Shown: positions 7,513 to 15,874 of the stretch, piece after piece | How the letters are laid out: every line of letters begins with the position of its first letter | Numbering within the stretch: the first letter of the stretch is position 1 | Assembly (NCBI RefSeq): GCF_021646545.1 | Contig: NZ_JAKIRP010000025.1 | Location: 78,838-142,837 of the forward strand | Direction of reading: 5' to 3' | Length of the DNA stretch: 64,000 nt | Source of the DNA: Chitinophaga filiformis | Lineage (GTDB): Bacteria > Bacteroidota > Bacteroidia > Chitinophagales > Chitinophagaceae | Translations under genes and position numbers: made by a program | The notes under the pieces: generated by a model | The model's input: the letters and a program-made list of their open reading frames with translations, nothing else | Databases searched by the model: none | Told to the model about the DNA's origin: nothing

Positions 7513-9222
7513 TTATATCTCCCCTTTCTTCAACTGTGCAACCGCATAATCCACTGCCCTGGCAGTTAACGCCATATAGGTCAGTGAGGGGTTCTGTGTT
7601 GAAGTGGATGTCATACACGCACCATCCGTTACAAATACATTATTCACGGCGTGCATCTGGTTCCATTTATTGAGGATGGATGTTTTTGGATCTTTACCCA
7701 TGCGTGCACCGCCCATTTCATGAATGTCCAATCCAGGGGCCTGCTTTGAGTCCTCTGTACGGATGTTGGTAAAACCAGCTTTGGTATACATTTCAGTCAT
7801 CTGCTCGTAGAAGTCTTTCAACATCTTTTCGTCGTTGTCATCATAGCCGATGTTGACATGTATAACAGGCACTCCCCATTCGTCTTTCTTCGTTTTATCG
7901 AGGGTGAGCTGGCTGGCTTCCTTAGGAATGGTTTCTCCCATCATGTGAGAACCTACCCACCAGTTACCCATTTCCTGGTTGAACAGCTGATCTTTCAGTG
8001 TCTGACCAAAACCATCGGTCTTGTTCCAGGTACGCCTGCCGGTACTGAAACCTGCAGCGTAACCACGCAGGAAGTCTGTTTCCTGTTTTGCCACGTTACG
8101 GAAGCGTGGAATGTAAGCACTGGTCGGGCTGCGGCCTTCAGTTGTCTTATCAAGCATACCATCATAGTCGGCAGAAATACGGCCACGATAGTTATGGAAA
8201 GCAAAATATTTACCCAGCACTCCGCTGTCATTACCCAATCCGTTCGGGAAACGGCTGGAAGTAGAGTTCAGCAGGATCAGGTTTGTATTGATAGCAGCAG
8301 CGTTGACAAAGATGACCTTTGCATAGTACTCGGTCGTTTCTTTTGTCTGTGTGTCTACTACGCGCACACCTGTTGCCTTTCCTTTCTGTTCGTCATAGAT
8401 GATAGAGTCTACCACTGAGAATGGACGCAGTGTCAGGTTGCCCGTCTTTTCTGCCCAGGGCAGCGTAGACGAGTTGCTGCTGAAATAACCGCCGAACGGA
8501 CATCCGCGCTGGCAGAGATTTCTTTTCTGGCATTGTACCCTACCCTGCTGGATATGAATAGGCTGAGGTTCTGTCAGATGAGCGCAACGACCATATATTA
8601 CGTGACGGTCCTTGTAGTTCTTTGCCACGAAACCTTTGAAATATTCTTCAACGGCCGTCATCTCCAGTGGTGGCAGGAATTCGCCGTCAGGGAGGTTGGC
8701 AATACCGTCTTTATTTCCTGAGATACCTACAAATTTCTCTACATAGCTGTACCATGGAGCAATATCAGCATAGCGGATAGGCCAGTCTACCGCAAAACCG
8801 TCCCTTGCCGGGCCTTCAAAATCGAAATCGCTCCAGCGTTGGGTCTGTCTTGCCCACAGGAGCGATTTACCCCCCACCTGGTATCCACGGATCCAGTCGA
8901 AGGGTTTATCCTGTTCGTAAGGATGTTCCTTATCTTTTACAAAGAAGTGCATCGCATCTTCCTTAAAAGCATAGCAACGGCTTACAACAGGTGCTTCATC
9001 CTGTATAGCCTGTGGTATTTGCCCCCTGTGAGGAAATTCCCAGGGATATTTATTGGTAGTAGGATAATCTTTGAGATGTTTTACGTCGCGGCCCCTTTCC
9101 AGTACCAGTGTCTTTAAACCTTTCTCTGTAAATTCCTTTGCTGCCCATCCTCCACTGATACCAGACCCGATAACAATAGCATCGAATGTGTGGTCCTGAG
9201 CCCCCTTATTAATATTCGCCAT
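7513..9222 (-). CDS. GMC family FAD-dependent oxidoreductase
   Basis: A 569-residue GMC oxidoreductase resembling the large (alpha) subunit of gluconate/sugar dehydrogenases. The FAD-binding motif VIGSGISGGWAAKEFTEKG is at residues 17-35. The family block VGGKSLLW follows at about residue 117, CQRGCPFGG is mid-protein, and the C-terminal HEMGGARMG and NPSLTYMALTARA blocks carry the active-site His/Asn region. There is no signal peptide, so export, if any, would be with its partner. It starts 14 bases after the subunit-3-like gene on the same strand, the usual pairing. It probably oxidises a sugar or polyol; the substrate and electron acceptor are not visible. Confidence 0.92.
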   Translation of the reverse strand: MANINKGAQDHTFDAIVIGSGISGGWAAKEFTEKGLKTLVLERGRDVKHLKDYPTTNKYPWEFPHRGQIPQAIQDEAPVVSRCYAFKEDAMHFFVKDKEHPYEQDKPFDWIRGYQVGGKSLLWARQTQRWSDFDFEGPARDGFAVDWPIRYADIAPWYSYVEKFVGISGNKDGIANLPDGEFLPPLEMTAVEEYFKGFVAKNYKDRHVIYGRCAHLTEPQPIHIQQGRVQCQKRNLCQRGCPFGGYFSSNSSTLPWAEKTGNLTLRPFSVVDSIIYDEQKGKATGVRVVDTQTKETTEYYAKVIFVNAAAINTNLILLNSTSSRFPNGLGNDSGVLGKYFAFHNYRGRISADYDGMLDKTTEGRSPTSAYIPRFRNVAKQETDFLRGYAAGFSTGRRTWNKTDGFGQTLKDQLFNQEMGNWWVGSHMMGETIPKEASQLTLDKTKKDEWGVPVIHVNIGYDDNDEKMLKDFYEQMTEMYTKAGFTNIRTEDSKQAPGLDIHEMGGARMGKDPKTSILNKWNQMHAVNNVFVTDGACMTSTSTQNPSLTYMALTARAVDYAVAQLKKGEI

Positions 9223-9236
9223 ACTGATTTATAAAA

Positions 9237-9788
9237 TTAAGCAGTCTTTTTGCTGGTTGATTTAACCGGCACGCTTCCATGGAAACGTCCGGGTACCAGC
9301 TCGTACACCTGTACTTTAGTTAGATAAAATTCGGAAGTCGTATATCCGTAAATGGTGAGTTGTTTTGCGGTGTGGTAAAATGCAGCAGCAGCGTCTTTGC
9401 TGGCATCCGCAGCTTCCAGTTCTTTCAGGAGCGCTGCTCTTTCGGCTGAACTGCTCTTTTCAAAAGAATGACCATTCTTTTTCTGGCACAGGTCTGAAAA
9501 TGCTTTCATACCGGTAAGGAATTTCTGCTGATCTTCTTTTTTCATGCAATCGTCCACCATGGTGAGGGCAAATAAATGCGCCTTCACGTCCTTTGCACCT
9601 GGTGTAGAGGTGGTCGGGATCAATGTATCTGCCAGCGCTGCCAGCATATTCTCTCCTTCAGCATCTACTGCAATATTTTTCAATGAGATAGAAGCGGGAG
9701 ACGGTTTCCGCAAACAGGAAGGCAATAATGCCAGACCTGCGGATACTACTAAGACCTGTTTTAACGCGGTTCGTCTATTTACTAGCAT
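9237..9788 (-). CDS. Gluconate 2-dehydrogenase subunit 3 family protein
   Basis: A 183-residue small subunit that partners the GMC dehydrogenase encoded 14 bases downstream. The N-terminus MLVNRRTALKQVLVVSAGLALLPSC-type leader has a twin Arg and a lipobox Cys, as is common for this family in Bacteroidota. The body contains the family features DTLIPTTSTPGAKD and the closing YTTSEFYLTKVQVYELVPGRF region. I use the ATG at 9788 because it places the leader at the N-terminus; a TTG 57 bases upstream is unlikely. The family maturates or tethers the FAD subunit at the membrane. Confidence 0.88.
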   Translation of the reverse strand: MLVNRRTALKQVLVVSAGLALLPSCLRKPSPASISLKNIAVDAEGENMLAALADTLIPTTSTPGAKDVKAHLFALTMVDDCMKKEDQQKFLTGMKAFSDLCQKKNGHSFEKSSSAERAALLKELEAADASKDAAAAFYHTAKQLTIYGYTTSEFYLTKVQVYELVPGRFHGSVPVKSTSKKTA

Positions 9789-9911
9789 GGATCGGTGTTT
9801 ACTAAAACAAGGCGATAAGGTATAGGTTAAATTTAATATTTCCAAGCCAATTGTTTGATAATTTTCGATGTAGTATCTTCAGCCGACCTCCTTTATGTCA
9901 ATTATATCAAT

Positions 9912-11570
9912 ATGCATGTTATGAAATTATACTGTTTGTCGCTCATCCTGTTCAGTCAGCTGGCCTGGCTGCCAGGCAATTGTCAGGTCCGGACCGGTTC
10001 CTCCTCTCCTGTTGTTAAAACTGAAAATGGCCGTGTGCAAGGCACTACGACCAGTCCGGCCGGGATCTATGTGTATAGGGGCATCCCTTATGCGCAACCG
10101 CCAGTAGGGCCGCTGCGCTGGAAAGCGCCACAACCTGTGCATGCCTGGGACACCGTCCTGAAGGCCGATCGTTTTGGCCCCAGGGCTATGCAGGGGAATA
10201 TTTTCGGCGATATGAACTTCCGCTCCAATGGTATGAGTGAAGACTGTTTATACCTGAACATCTGGGCGCCTGCCCAGCCCTCCCAACAAAAGCGGCCGGT
10301 GCTGGTCTATTTTTATGGTGGCGGCATGGTAGCGGGAGATGGTTCAGAAGGCCGTTATGACGGCGAAAGCATGGCCCGCAAAGGGATTGTGACGCTGACG
10401 GTGAATTACCGACTCGGGGTATTTGGCCTCCTGGCCCATCCGGACCTGTCAAAAGAAGCGCCCTACCACGCCTCCGGCAATTACACACTGCTGGACCAGC
10501 AAGCCGCCCTGGCATGGGTGAAGAAGAATATTGCCGCCTTCGGCGGCGATCCTGAGCGGGTAACCATTGCCGGCGAATCAGCCGGTTCTATTTCTGTATC
10601 AGCCCTGATGGCCTCTCCCCTGTCCAAAGACCTCATCAATGGGGCTATCGGCGAAAGCGGCGCAATGATCTTCCCTACCATGCCGCCGGCCAGTAAGGAA
10701 GATGCCGAAAAGAACGGCGTAGCTTTCGCTACTGCGATAGGAGCCAGCTCGCTGGAAGCCCTGAGGGCCATTCCTGCCGAGGAATTATTGAAAAGAGCCT
10801 CCGGACCGGGTATGCCGCCATTATCAACAAATGTGGACGGTTATGTGCTGCCTAAAAAGCCGGCAGAGATCTTTGCGGCTGGCGAACAGGCACATGTGCC
10901 GCTGCTGGTAGGCTGGAATTCCGCTGAACTGCCATATAGGGCTTTGCTCTGGAAAGATGACCCTACTCCGGAGAACTATGCCAGAAAGATCAAAGAACTA
11001 TATCCACAGGATGCGGAGGAAGTACTGCGCCTCTATCCGGGGAACACTAAAGAAGAGGTCATTGCCTCTGCCACAGACCTGGTCAGCGACCGGTTCATTG
11101 TATATAGTACCTGGAAATGGGCGGTACTGCATGCAGGCACCAGTCAGCAACCGGTGTACCGTTACATCTTCTCCAGGAGCCGTCCGCCAATGACGCCTAA
11201 AATGGGTAATGCACAGCCGGGGCTGGCGGGAGGTGTGATCAGAACAAGCGCTTCTCAGGCTGCTAAACCTACACCGGCAGAAACATTCAAAGGAGCGCCT
11301 CATGCCGCGGAGATAGAATATGCTTTGGGCAATCTGCGCCACAACGAGGTCTATGCCTGGACCAAAGAAGACTACCAGGTGTCTAATACGATGCTGAATT
11401 ACTTTGCGAACTTTATTAAAACCGGCAATCCGAATGGCAGTTCTCTTCCAAGATGGGAAGCAGATGCTGCTACAGGTTCCCGGTACATGAATATAGATCT
11501 GCGGTCTTCCCTTCAACAGGAAAAGCATGCAGACAGGTACCTGTTCCTTGATAAAGCATATAAACAATAA
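9912..11570 (+). CDS. Carboxylesterase type B, secreted
   Basis: A 552-residue alpha/beta-hydrolase with an N-terminal signal peptide (start at 9912 or the ATG three codons later). Family blocks: GIYVYRGIPYAQPPVGPLRW near residue 50, EDCLYLNIW near 115, the nucleophile elbow GESAGS (catalytic Ser) near 220, and GAPHAAEIEYALGN with the catalytic His near 470. It hydrolyses carboxylic esters, probably in the periplasm or at the surface; the substrate could be acetylated or aromatic plant or microbial esters. It is divergent from the GMC operon and closed by a hairpin at 11576. Confidence 0.92.
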   Translation: MHVMKLYCLSLILFSQLAWLPGNCQVRTGSSSPVVKTENGRVQGTTTSPAGIYVYRGIPYAQPPVGPLRWKAPQPVHAWDTVLKADRFGPRAMQGNIFGDMNFRSNGMSEDCLYLNIWAPAQPSQQKRPVLVYFYGGGMVAGDGSEGRYDGESMARKGIVTLTVNYRLGVFGLLAHPDLSKEAPYHASGNYTLLDQQAALAWVKKNIAAFGGDPERVTIAGESAGSISVSALMASPLSKDLINGAIGESGAMIFPTMPPASKEDAEKNGVAFATAIGASSLEALRAIPAEELLKRASGPGMPPLSTNVDGYVLPKKPAEIFAAGEQAHVPLLVGWNSAELPYRALLWKDDPTPENYARKIKELYPQDAEEVLRLYPGNTKEEVIASATDLVSDRFIVYSTWKWAVLHAGTSQQPVYRYIFSRSRPPMTPKMGNAQPGLAGGVIRTSASQAAKPTPAETFKGAPHAAEIEYALGNLRHNEVYAWTKEDYQVSNTMLNYFANFIKTGNPNGSSLPRWEADAATGSRYMNIDLRSSLQQEKHADRYLFLDKAYKQ

Positions 11571-11575
11571 TACAT

Positions 11576-11615
11576 CCCGGGAGCTGTTACTACTATCGCT
11601 GTAACGGCTCCCGGG
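11576..11615 (+). terminator. Hairpin after the carboxylesterase gene
   Basis: CCCGGGAGC-T-GTTAC (11576-11590) pairs with GTAAC-G-GCTCCCGGG (11601-11615), followed by a pyrimidine-rich but not pure T tail. Likely a terminator or 3'-end protector. Confidence 0.6.
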
Positions 11616-11665
11616 CTTCTTCTGACTGTGCCAATGGCCTGGTTATTGTACCTGTATTTAAAACA

Positions 11666-11953
11666 ATGTTTATGATGACCCGGCAAATAACAATTTCGCA
11701 CAATGACACGCACGATATGTACGATGTATCATTTGAAAGAAGAGGAAATGCAACCGTCTACCATATTGCGCCGAACGTAAACTCCAATGTATCTTTTCCG
11801 AGGCAGTTCGACATAGTAAAACCTGACGACAGTGAACAACCTCAATATGAAACAAAGGACCTGAACAAAGAAGGCAGAGAAATAGCAGACGCCTTATGGC
11901 AACAGATCAGTTTACTTCCGCCCCAGTTCAGCGGAGGTAAGGAAAAAGTATAA
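11666..11953 (+). CDS. Small protein of unknown function
   Basis: A 95-residue soluble protein (the first of three close Met codons is used; the ATGs at 11672 and 11675 are alternatives). It has a beta-rich first half (MYDVSFERRGNATVYHI) and a helical end (EIADALWQQISLLP). No signal peptide. I do not recognise the family, but it resembles in layout the 81-residue protein at 32396 (a Y.VSF strand, then a helix with a double-Gln). It faces the NmrA-like gene tail to tail, with a 6-base gap. Confidence 0.6.
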   Translation: MFMMTRQITISHNDTHDMYDVSFERRGNATVYHIAPNVNSNVSFPRQFDIVKPDDSEQPQYETKDLNKEGREIADALWQQISLLPPQFSGGKEKV

Positions 11954-11959
11954 TTACCA

Positions 11960-12838
11960 TCAGGAAAACAATGGAGCATAATCTTCCACAAACTGTTCGA
12001 ATCTTCGCGGCTCCTTCCCTGTCACTACCTTCACATCCGGGGTGACCGCTGAAGCCTCATTCAGCCGGTAATGTGCATAGTCTTCCAGCAGACCATCCGC
12101 CTGCCATACAGGAAATCCAACGCCCAGCAAAGCCTCTTTCATAGCCTCTTCAGGCACATCTATGAATAGTATCTTACGGTCGAGTATCTTCGAAAATACC
12201 GCTGCCAGTTGCTGATGTGTCAGTACTTCCGGCCCTGTTAGATCATATATTTTATTTTCATGCCCGGACTGAGTGAGCGCTGCAGCAGCTACGGCAGCTA
12301 TATCTCTTATATCTATCAGGGAAATGGCAGCATCGCCTGCAGCAGCAAAGAATTTATTCCTCAGTGAGATAGCTCCTGCAAACCCCAGGAAGCCCTGCAT
12401 GAACAGGTTAGGACGAAGAAAAGTATAGGCAATACCGGAAGTCCTGATAGCTGCTTCCACAACAGCATGATAACGCAGGAAACGTACGGGGGAATTGACA
12501 TCAGCAGCCCACTGTGATAACTTCACAATATGTTTAATGCCCGCTTTCTTAGCTGCTGCTACAAACCTGAGCTGCTGCTCTTCAGCAAGTTCTGAAGAAT
12601 TGGTAAGCAAAAAAGCTTTTTCTACCCCCTGGAGTGCGTCATCTAACGAGGCTTCATCATTAAAATCACCTTTGACCAATGTAGCACCGGGCAGCGCTGC
12701 GAGATCTTTTGCCTGTTCTACTGACCGCACCATCGCTTTAAAAGGTATGCCCTGCGCGGATAAGATTTTGGTAAGTTCCGTACCAATGTTGCCGGTAGCG
12801 CCGGTGATGAGGATTGTAGCTGTTTGTTGTGTTGACAT
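11960..12838 (-). CDS. NmrA-like NAD(P)-binding protein
   Basis: A 292-residue atypical short-chain dehydrogenase. The N-terminal Rossmann motif GATGNIGTEL is preceded by ILIT, and the region around residues 30-60 (MVRS...LPGATLVKGDFND) matches NmrA/azoreductase-like proteins such as YtfG-type quinone oxidoreductases. The classical YxxxK pair is not obvious, as expected for the NmrA group, which often senses the redox state of dinucleotides. An exact -7 element (12877-12884) precedes it. Its precise function, quinone reduction or regulation, is open. Confidence 0.85.
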   Translation of the reverse strand: MSTQQTATILITGATGNIGTELTKILSAQGIPFKAMVRSVEQAKDLAALPGATLVKGDFNDEASLDDALQGVEKAFLLTNSSELAEEQQLRFVAAAKKAGIKHIVKLSQWAADVNSPVRFLRYHAVVEAAIRTSGIAYTFLRPNLFMQGFLGFAGAISLRNKFFAAAGDAAISLIDIRDIAAVAAAALTQSGHENKIYDLTGPEVLTHQQLAAVFSKILDRKILFIDVPEEAMKEALLGVGFPVWQADGLLEDYAHYRLNEASAVTPDVKVVTGKEPRRFEQFVEDYAPLFS

Positions 12839-12876
12839 CTTGTTATATTTTTTTGTTGTTTGAATATTTACAGTGT

Positions 12877-12884
12877 CAAAATTA
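12877..12884 (-). promoter_or_regulatory. -7 promoter element of the NmrA-like gene
   Basis: On the minus strand the sequence reads TAATTTTG, an exact TAnnTTTG match, 38 bases before the ATG. No good -33 element is seen. Confidence 0.4.
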
Positions 12885-13066
12885 GGTGCAGCTACCTCCG
12901 TGGTATTGTAAGAAAACGAAAAACGGCGATTACCCTATACGAAATCAATCAGTTAACAACAATAAAAAGATTTTTTATATCATCAGGCAACCTTTACAAT
13001 TCAGGTCTCGTATTAAGTAGTTGACACAAGTGCTCACAATTTGCTTATTTAAAAATTTCTAACACC

Positions 13067-13939
13067 ATGCATTTATTAAAATCTGCAGTGGCAATGCTAT
13101 TCGTTGCCTCAGTGATAACATCATGTTCAAAAGATGACAACGATGGCGGCAGTACACCTCCTCCAACTCCTAAGAAAACCGTATTATTAGCCAACAACAC
13201 GACCTTAGGTAAAATATTAACAGACAGCACCGGTAAAACATTGTACTTCTTCTCCAACGATGCACAGGGTACACCCACCTGTAAGGATGGTTGTGTTGCT
13301 GCATGGCCTGTATTCTATGTAGAAGCTGACAAACTGACGATCGACACTTCACTGGACAAAGCAGATTTCACTACTGTTACACGTCCTGATGGCTCCAAGC
13401 AGACTGCTTATAAAGGATGGCCTTTATATTACTATGCTAACGATGCAGCAGCAGGAGAAACCAAAGGAGAAAACGTTGGCAACATCTGGTTTGTAGCTAA
13501 ACCTGACTACACGGTAATGGTAGCTAACTTCCAGTTACACGGCAACGACGGAAAAGATTATGTACTGGACAACACCGGTACTATTGCCCTGGGTACAGGC
13601 GCTTCCAAATATCTGGTAGACGACCGTGGTCATACCCTGTACAAATTTGCCAACGACAAATCCGGTAAGAATAACTTCACCAACACAGATGAAACACACA
13701 ATGCAATCTGGCCTATCTATGAAGTATCAGAGGTAAAGAACGTACCTACAGGATTTGCTAAAACAGATTTTGCGATCATCACTGTATTGGGCAAGAAACA
13801 AATTACCTACAAAGGCTGGCCGTTGTACTACTTCGGCGCTGATGCGAAAGTAATGGGCGCAAATAAAGGCGTAAGCGTGCCTTCACCAAATGTATGGCCT
13901 GTAGTATATACCACCACAGCTGCTGCACCTTTGCCATAA
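13067..13939 (+). CDS. Lipoprotein with repeated YxFxxD-type modules
   Basis: A 290-residue lipoprotein (lipobox VITSC, Cys about 20) built from two copies of a roughly 115-residue unit. Each has the pattern ILTDSTGKTLYFFSNDAQG / YLVDDRGHTLYKFANDKSG, then a Trp-Pro segment (AAWPVFY, AIWPIYE), then a KTAYKGWPLYYYAND / KQITYKGWPLYYFGAD tail. This is the secreted repeat of PF03640/COG4315, known in lipoproteins of unknown function. It may bind a small ligand or sit in the envelope; no enzyme motif is seen. It appears monocistronic, ending at a strong terminator. Confidence 0.85.
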   Translation: MHLLKSAVAMLFVASVITSCSKDDNDGGSTPPPTPKKTVLLANNTTLGKILTDSTGKTLYFFSNDAQGTPTCKDGCVAAWPVFYVEADKLTIDTSLDKADFTTVTRPDGSKQTAYKGWPLYYYANDAAAGETKGENVGNIWFVAKPDYTVMVANFQLHGNDGKDYVLDNTGTIALGTGASKYLVDDRGHTLYKFANDKSGKNNFTNTDETHNAIWPIYEVSEVKNVPTGFAKTDFAIITVLGKKQITYKGWPLYYFGADAKVMGANKGVSVPSPNVWPVVYTTTAAAPLP

Positions 13940-13995
13940 CAGCGTAAACATACCACTGCCGCACTTGTGTTAAGCCGGCAGTAGTATAGATAAGC

Positions 13996-14037
13996 GGATT
14001 GCCCGACCTGGGATACCGGGTTGGGCAATCCGTTTTT
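13996..14037 (+). terminator. Intrinsic terminator
   Basis: GGATTGCCCGACC (13996-14008) pairs with GGTTGGGCAATCC (14019-14031) with one G-T wobble, followed by TTTTT. It ends the repeat-lipoprotein transcript. Confidence 0.85.
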
Positions 14038-14071
14038 ATTGAGTATTTTGTTCTCAATTAAAACCTATACC

Positions 14072-14908
14072 ATGAAAGTTCAGGTACTATTATTTGGCCT
14101 GTTATTGTCGGCTTATGCCGGTTACTCCCAAACCACCTACATTTTTCAACCCGATTCCTGCAATGGAAAAGATGCGACAGTATTTGTCAAAACCGGTCTT
14201 CCTGAATGGTCTGACAGGAACTTCGGACAACGTGATGAGATCAGCGCTTCCGGCTGGACGTATGGCGGCCAGGGAGGCGAGGACGGTTACTCCCGCACTT
14301 TTATTGACTTCGACGGCTTGAAAAGTATCCCCAGAGGTACTGTTATCACCAGCGCTACGCTTAGCCTGTATGGTAAAACAAGTAGTATATTCATTAAACA
14401 GGGGAATGCTGGCGATAACGATTGCTTCATTGAGCGCGTAACCGGCAGCTGGGATGAAAACACCATCGGCTGGAATAACAAGCCCAATATCACTTACAAA
14501 CATCAGACAGTACTTCCCGGATCTAATGGCAGTCAATGGAAATACAATGTGGATGTAGATGTAACAATGCTGGTGCAGGATATGACAGACCTCCCTGCCG
14601 ACAGCAGCCATGGTTTCTGTATCCAGCTGCAGGGAGAAGAATATTACAGAAACCTCCTGTTTGCTTCCAGTGAACATACCGATCCTTCGCTGAGACCTAA
14701 ACTGACGGTGACATTCAATCTATGTAATCCTGCTCCCCGGCGGACAGAAACGACTACAACTTCCATTGCCAATCCACCAGTCATAAAACCTCTTCCGGTA
14801 AAAAAAGCGGTGCCCGCTAAGAAATCGACAAAGGCGACTGAGCAGCCTCAAAAAGAAGAAGCAGAGGTTGAGACAACGATTATGATAGAGCACGTGAAAG
14901 AGCCTTAA
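14072..14908 (+). CDS. Secreted DNRLRE-domain protein
   Basis: A 278-residue exported protein; the ATG at 14072 places a signal peptide (LLFGLLLSAYAGYSQ) at the N-terminus. Residues about 25-215 match the DNRLRE / carbohydrate-binding-like beta-sandwich domain (KDATVFVKTG, SRTFIDFDGLKSIP, ATLSLYGK, and the closing LRPKLTVTF). The C-terminal ~60 residues are Pro/Lys/Thr-rich low complexity. The domain is usually found in surface adhesin-like or glycan-binding proteins. No sorting domain is visible, so it is probably periplasmic or loosely secreted. It is closed by a terminator at 14932. Confidence 0.8.
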   Translation: MKVQVLLFGLLLSAYAGYSQTTYIFQPDSCNGKDATVFVKTGLPEWSDRNFGQRDEISASGWTYGGQGGEDGYSRTFIDFDGLKSIPRGTVITSATLSLYGKTSSIFIKQGNAGDNDCFIERVTGSWDENTIGWNNKPNITYKHQTVLPGSNGSQWKYNVDVDVTMLVQDMTDLPADSSHGFCIQLQGEEYYRNLLFASSEHTDPSLRPKLTVTFNLCNPAPRRTETTTTSIANPPVIKPLPVKKAVPAKKSTKATEQPQKEEAEVETTIMIEHVKEP

Positions 14909-14931
14909 ATAGTTAATTTAAATAGTTGACG

Positions 14932-14963
14932 GACAGCCTGTTTATAGCTGGCTGTCTTTTTTT
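14932..14963 (+). terminator. Intrinsic terminator
   Basis: GACAGCC (14932-14938) / GGCTGTC (14950-14956) followed by seven Ts. Confidence 0.8.
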
Positions 14964-14975
14964 ATGCGCTTTTTA

Positions 14976-15007
14976 TTTGCGTAACTAAAAAGTTACATAT
15001 ACATTTG
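14976..15007 (+). promoter_or_regulatory. Promoter of the SRPBCC-arsR operon
   Basis: TTTG (14976-14979), exactly 20 bases, then TACATTTG (15000-15007): a perfect Bacteroidota promoter. The first operator copy fills the spacer and the second starts two bases after the -7 element. Confidence 0.75.
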
Positions 15008-15024
15008 TGTAACTTCAAAGTTAC
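14981..15024. promoter_or_regulatory. Double operator GTAACTnnnnAGTTAC
   Basis: Two 16-bp inverted repeats with identical arms: GTAACTAAAAAGTTAC (14981-14996) and GTAACTTCAAAGTTAC (15009-15024), centres 28 bases apart. One lies between the -33 and -7 elements, the other over the predicted start site. This fits autorepression by the ArsR-type regulator encoded as the second gene of the operon. Confidence 0.75.
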
Positions 15025-15028
15025 ATAT

Positions 15029-15490
15029 ATGAAAAGAGACATCAAACTCAAGTGGTTCTATCCACATCCTGTAGAAACGATATGGGAATGCCTGACCAAC
15101 CCCGAAATACTGAAACAATGGTCGCTGAGCTCCGGCGATTTCAGGGCGGAAGTAGGCTTTAAATGGATGGAAGTGTCGAAACCCCGTCCGAAGATGGACT
15201 GGGACGGTAAGATGTATTTTGAGGTACTGGAAGTGATCCCCTTGCAGAAACTGTCTTATTCATTCAAGGGTGGACCCAGTGAAGGTGTGTACAATCTCGA
15301 CACGGTGGTGAACTGGATACTCGTGCCGAAAGATGGTGGTACAGAATTACAGCTGGAACAGACAGGATTTAAGGGTATGAAGAATTATATTAGCAGCTTT
15401 ATTATGGAAATGGGCTGGAAGAACAAAGTGGCCAAACGTTTCCAGCAAGCACTTACAAAATTTACCGATGACCGCACTACAGTCAGATAG
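15029..15490 (+). CDS. SRPBCC / AHSA1 domain protein
   Basis: A 153-residue SRPBCC (START-like) helix-grip protein of the AHSA1 group. Features are an N-terminal strand with WFYPHPVETIWECLTNPEILKQW and a central FEVLEVIPLQKLSYSFKGG block, with the long C-terminal helix at residues about 120-150. Such proteins bind hydrophobic ligands. In many bacteria they are paired with an ArsR-type repressor, as here, where the last 23 bases overlap the arsR gene. The ATG at 15029 sits 21 bases after the -7 element, giving a very short leader. The ligand is unknown. Confidence 0.88.
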   Translation: MKRDIKLKWFYPHPVETIWECLTNPEILKQWSLSSGDFRAEVGFKWMEVSKPRPKMDWDGKMYFEVLEVIPLQKLSYSFKGGPSEGVYNLDTVVNWILVPKDGGTELQLEQTGFKGMKNYISSFIMEMGWKNKVAKRFQQALTKFTDDRTTVR

Positions 15491-15806
15491 CTTTCAGGCT
15501 ATCGCAGACCCAAGCCGGCGTGAGATACTGCTTATGCTGGCAGGTGAGAAAAAGTCCATCAACGCCATTGCAGAGCAGTTCGACATTAGCCGCCCTGCTA
15601 TTTCGAAACATATCAAGGTATTACACCAGGCAGGTTTCATCACTTTTGAAGAGAAAGGAAGGGAACGGTATTGTATACTCCGTCGTGAAGGATTTGACGA
15701 GTTAAAGGAATGGATCAACTTCTTTGACAATTTCTGGAAGGAACGTTTGGGCAAACTGGAGCAACTGCTGGAAAAGAACCCGGACATCGCCCGAAAAAAG
15801 AAATGA
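15468..15806 (+). CDS. ArsR-family winged-helix repressor
   Basis: A 112-residue ArsR-type regulator. The winged-helix core (AIADPSRREILLML, then SINAIAEQFDISRPAISKHIKVL with the recognition helix at about residues 40-55) is complete; the wing is EEKGRERYCIL. No metal-binding Cys cluster is present, so it is of the ligand- or partner-responsive kind that travels with SRPBCC proteins. It overlaps the upstream gene by 23 bases. The repeated palindrome around the operon promoter is its likely binding site, making the operon autoregulated. The regulated ligand or additional targets are unknown. Confidence 0.9.
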   Translation: MTALQSDSFQAIADPSRREILLMLAGEKKSINAIAEQFDISRPAISKHIKVLHQAGFITFEEKGRERYCILRREGFDELKEWINFFDNFWKERLGKLEQLLEKNPDIARKKK

Positions 15807-15860
15807 AAAAATGTCTGTAACCCCGTTACCTCAGCGCTACTGCGGTAACGGGGTTACAGA
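15804..15860 (-). terminator. Intrinsic terminator of the maltose operon (minus strand)
   Basis: A perfect 17-bp inverted repeat (15814-15830 / 15844-15860, TCTGTAACCCCGTTACC and its complement) is followed on the minus strand by TTTTTT at 15805-15810. The T run overlaps the stop codon of the convergent arsR gene, so the two transcription units abut with no spare sequence. Confidence 0.8.
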
Positions 15861-15874
15861 TCTGAAATGCCGTC

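Noticed and set aside
13067..13939. Possible haem or copper-binding protein from the many Trp/Tyr and Lys-Gly-Trp-Pro repeats
   Set aside because: The repeat matches the PF03640 secreted repeat, and there is no CxxCH or Met/His-rich copper motif.
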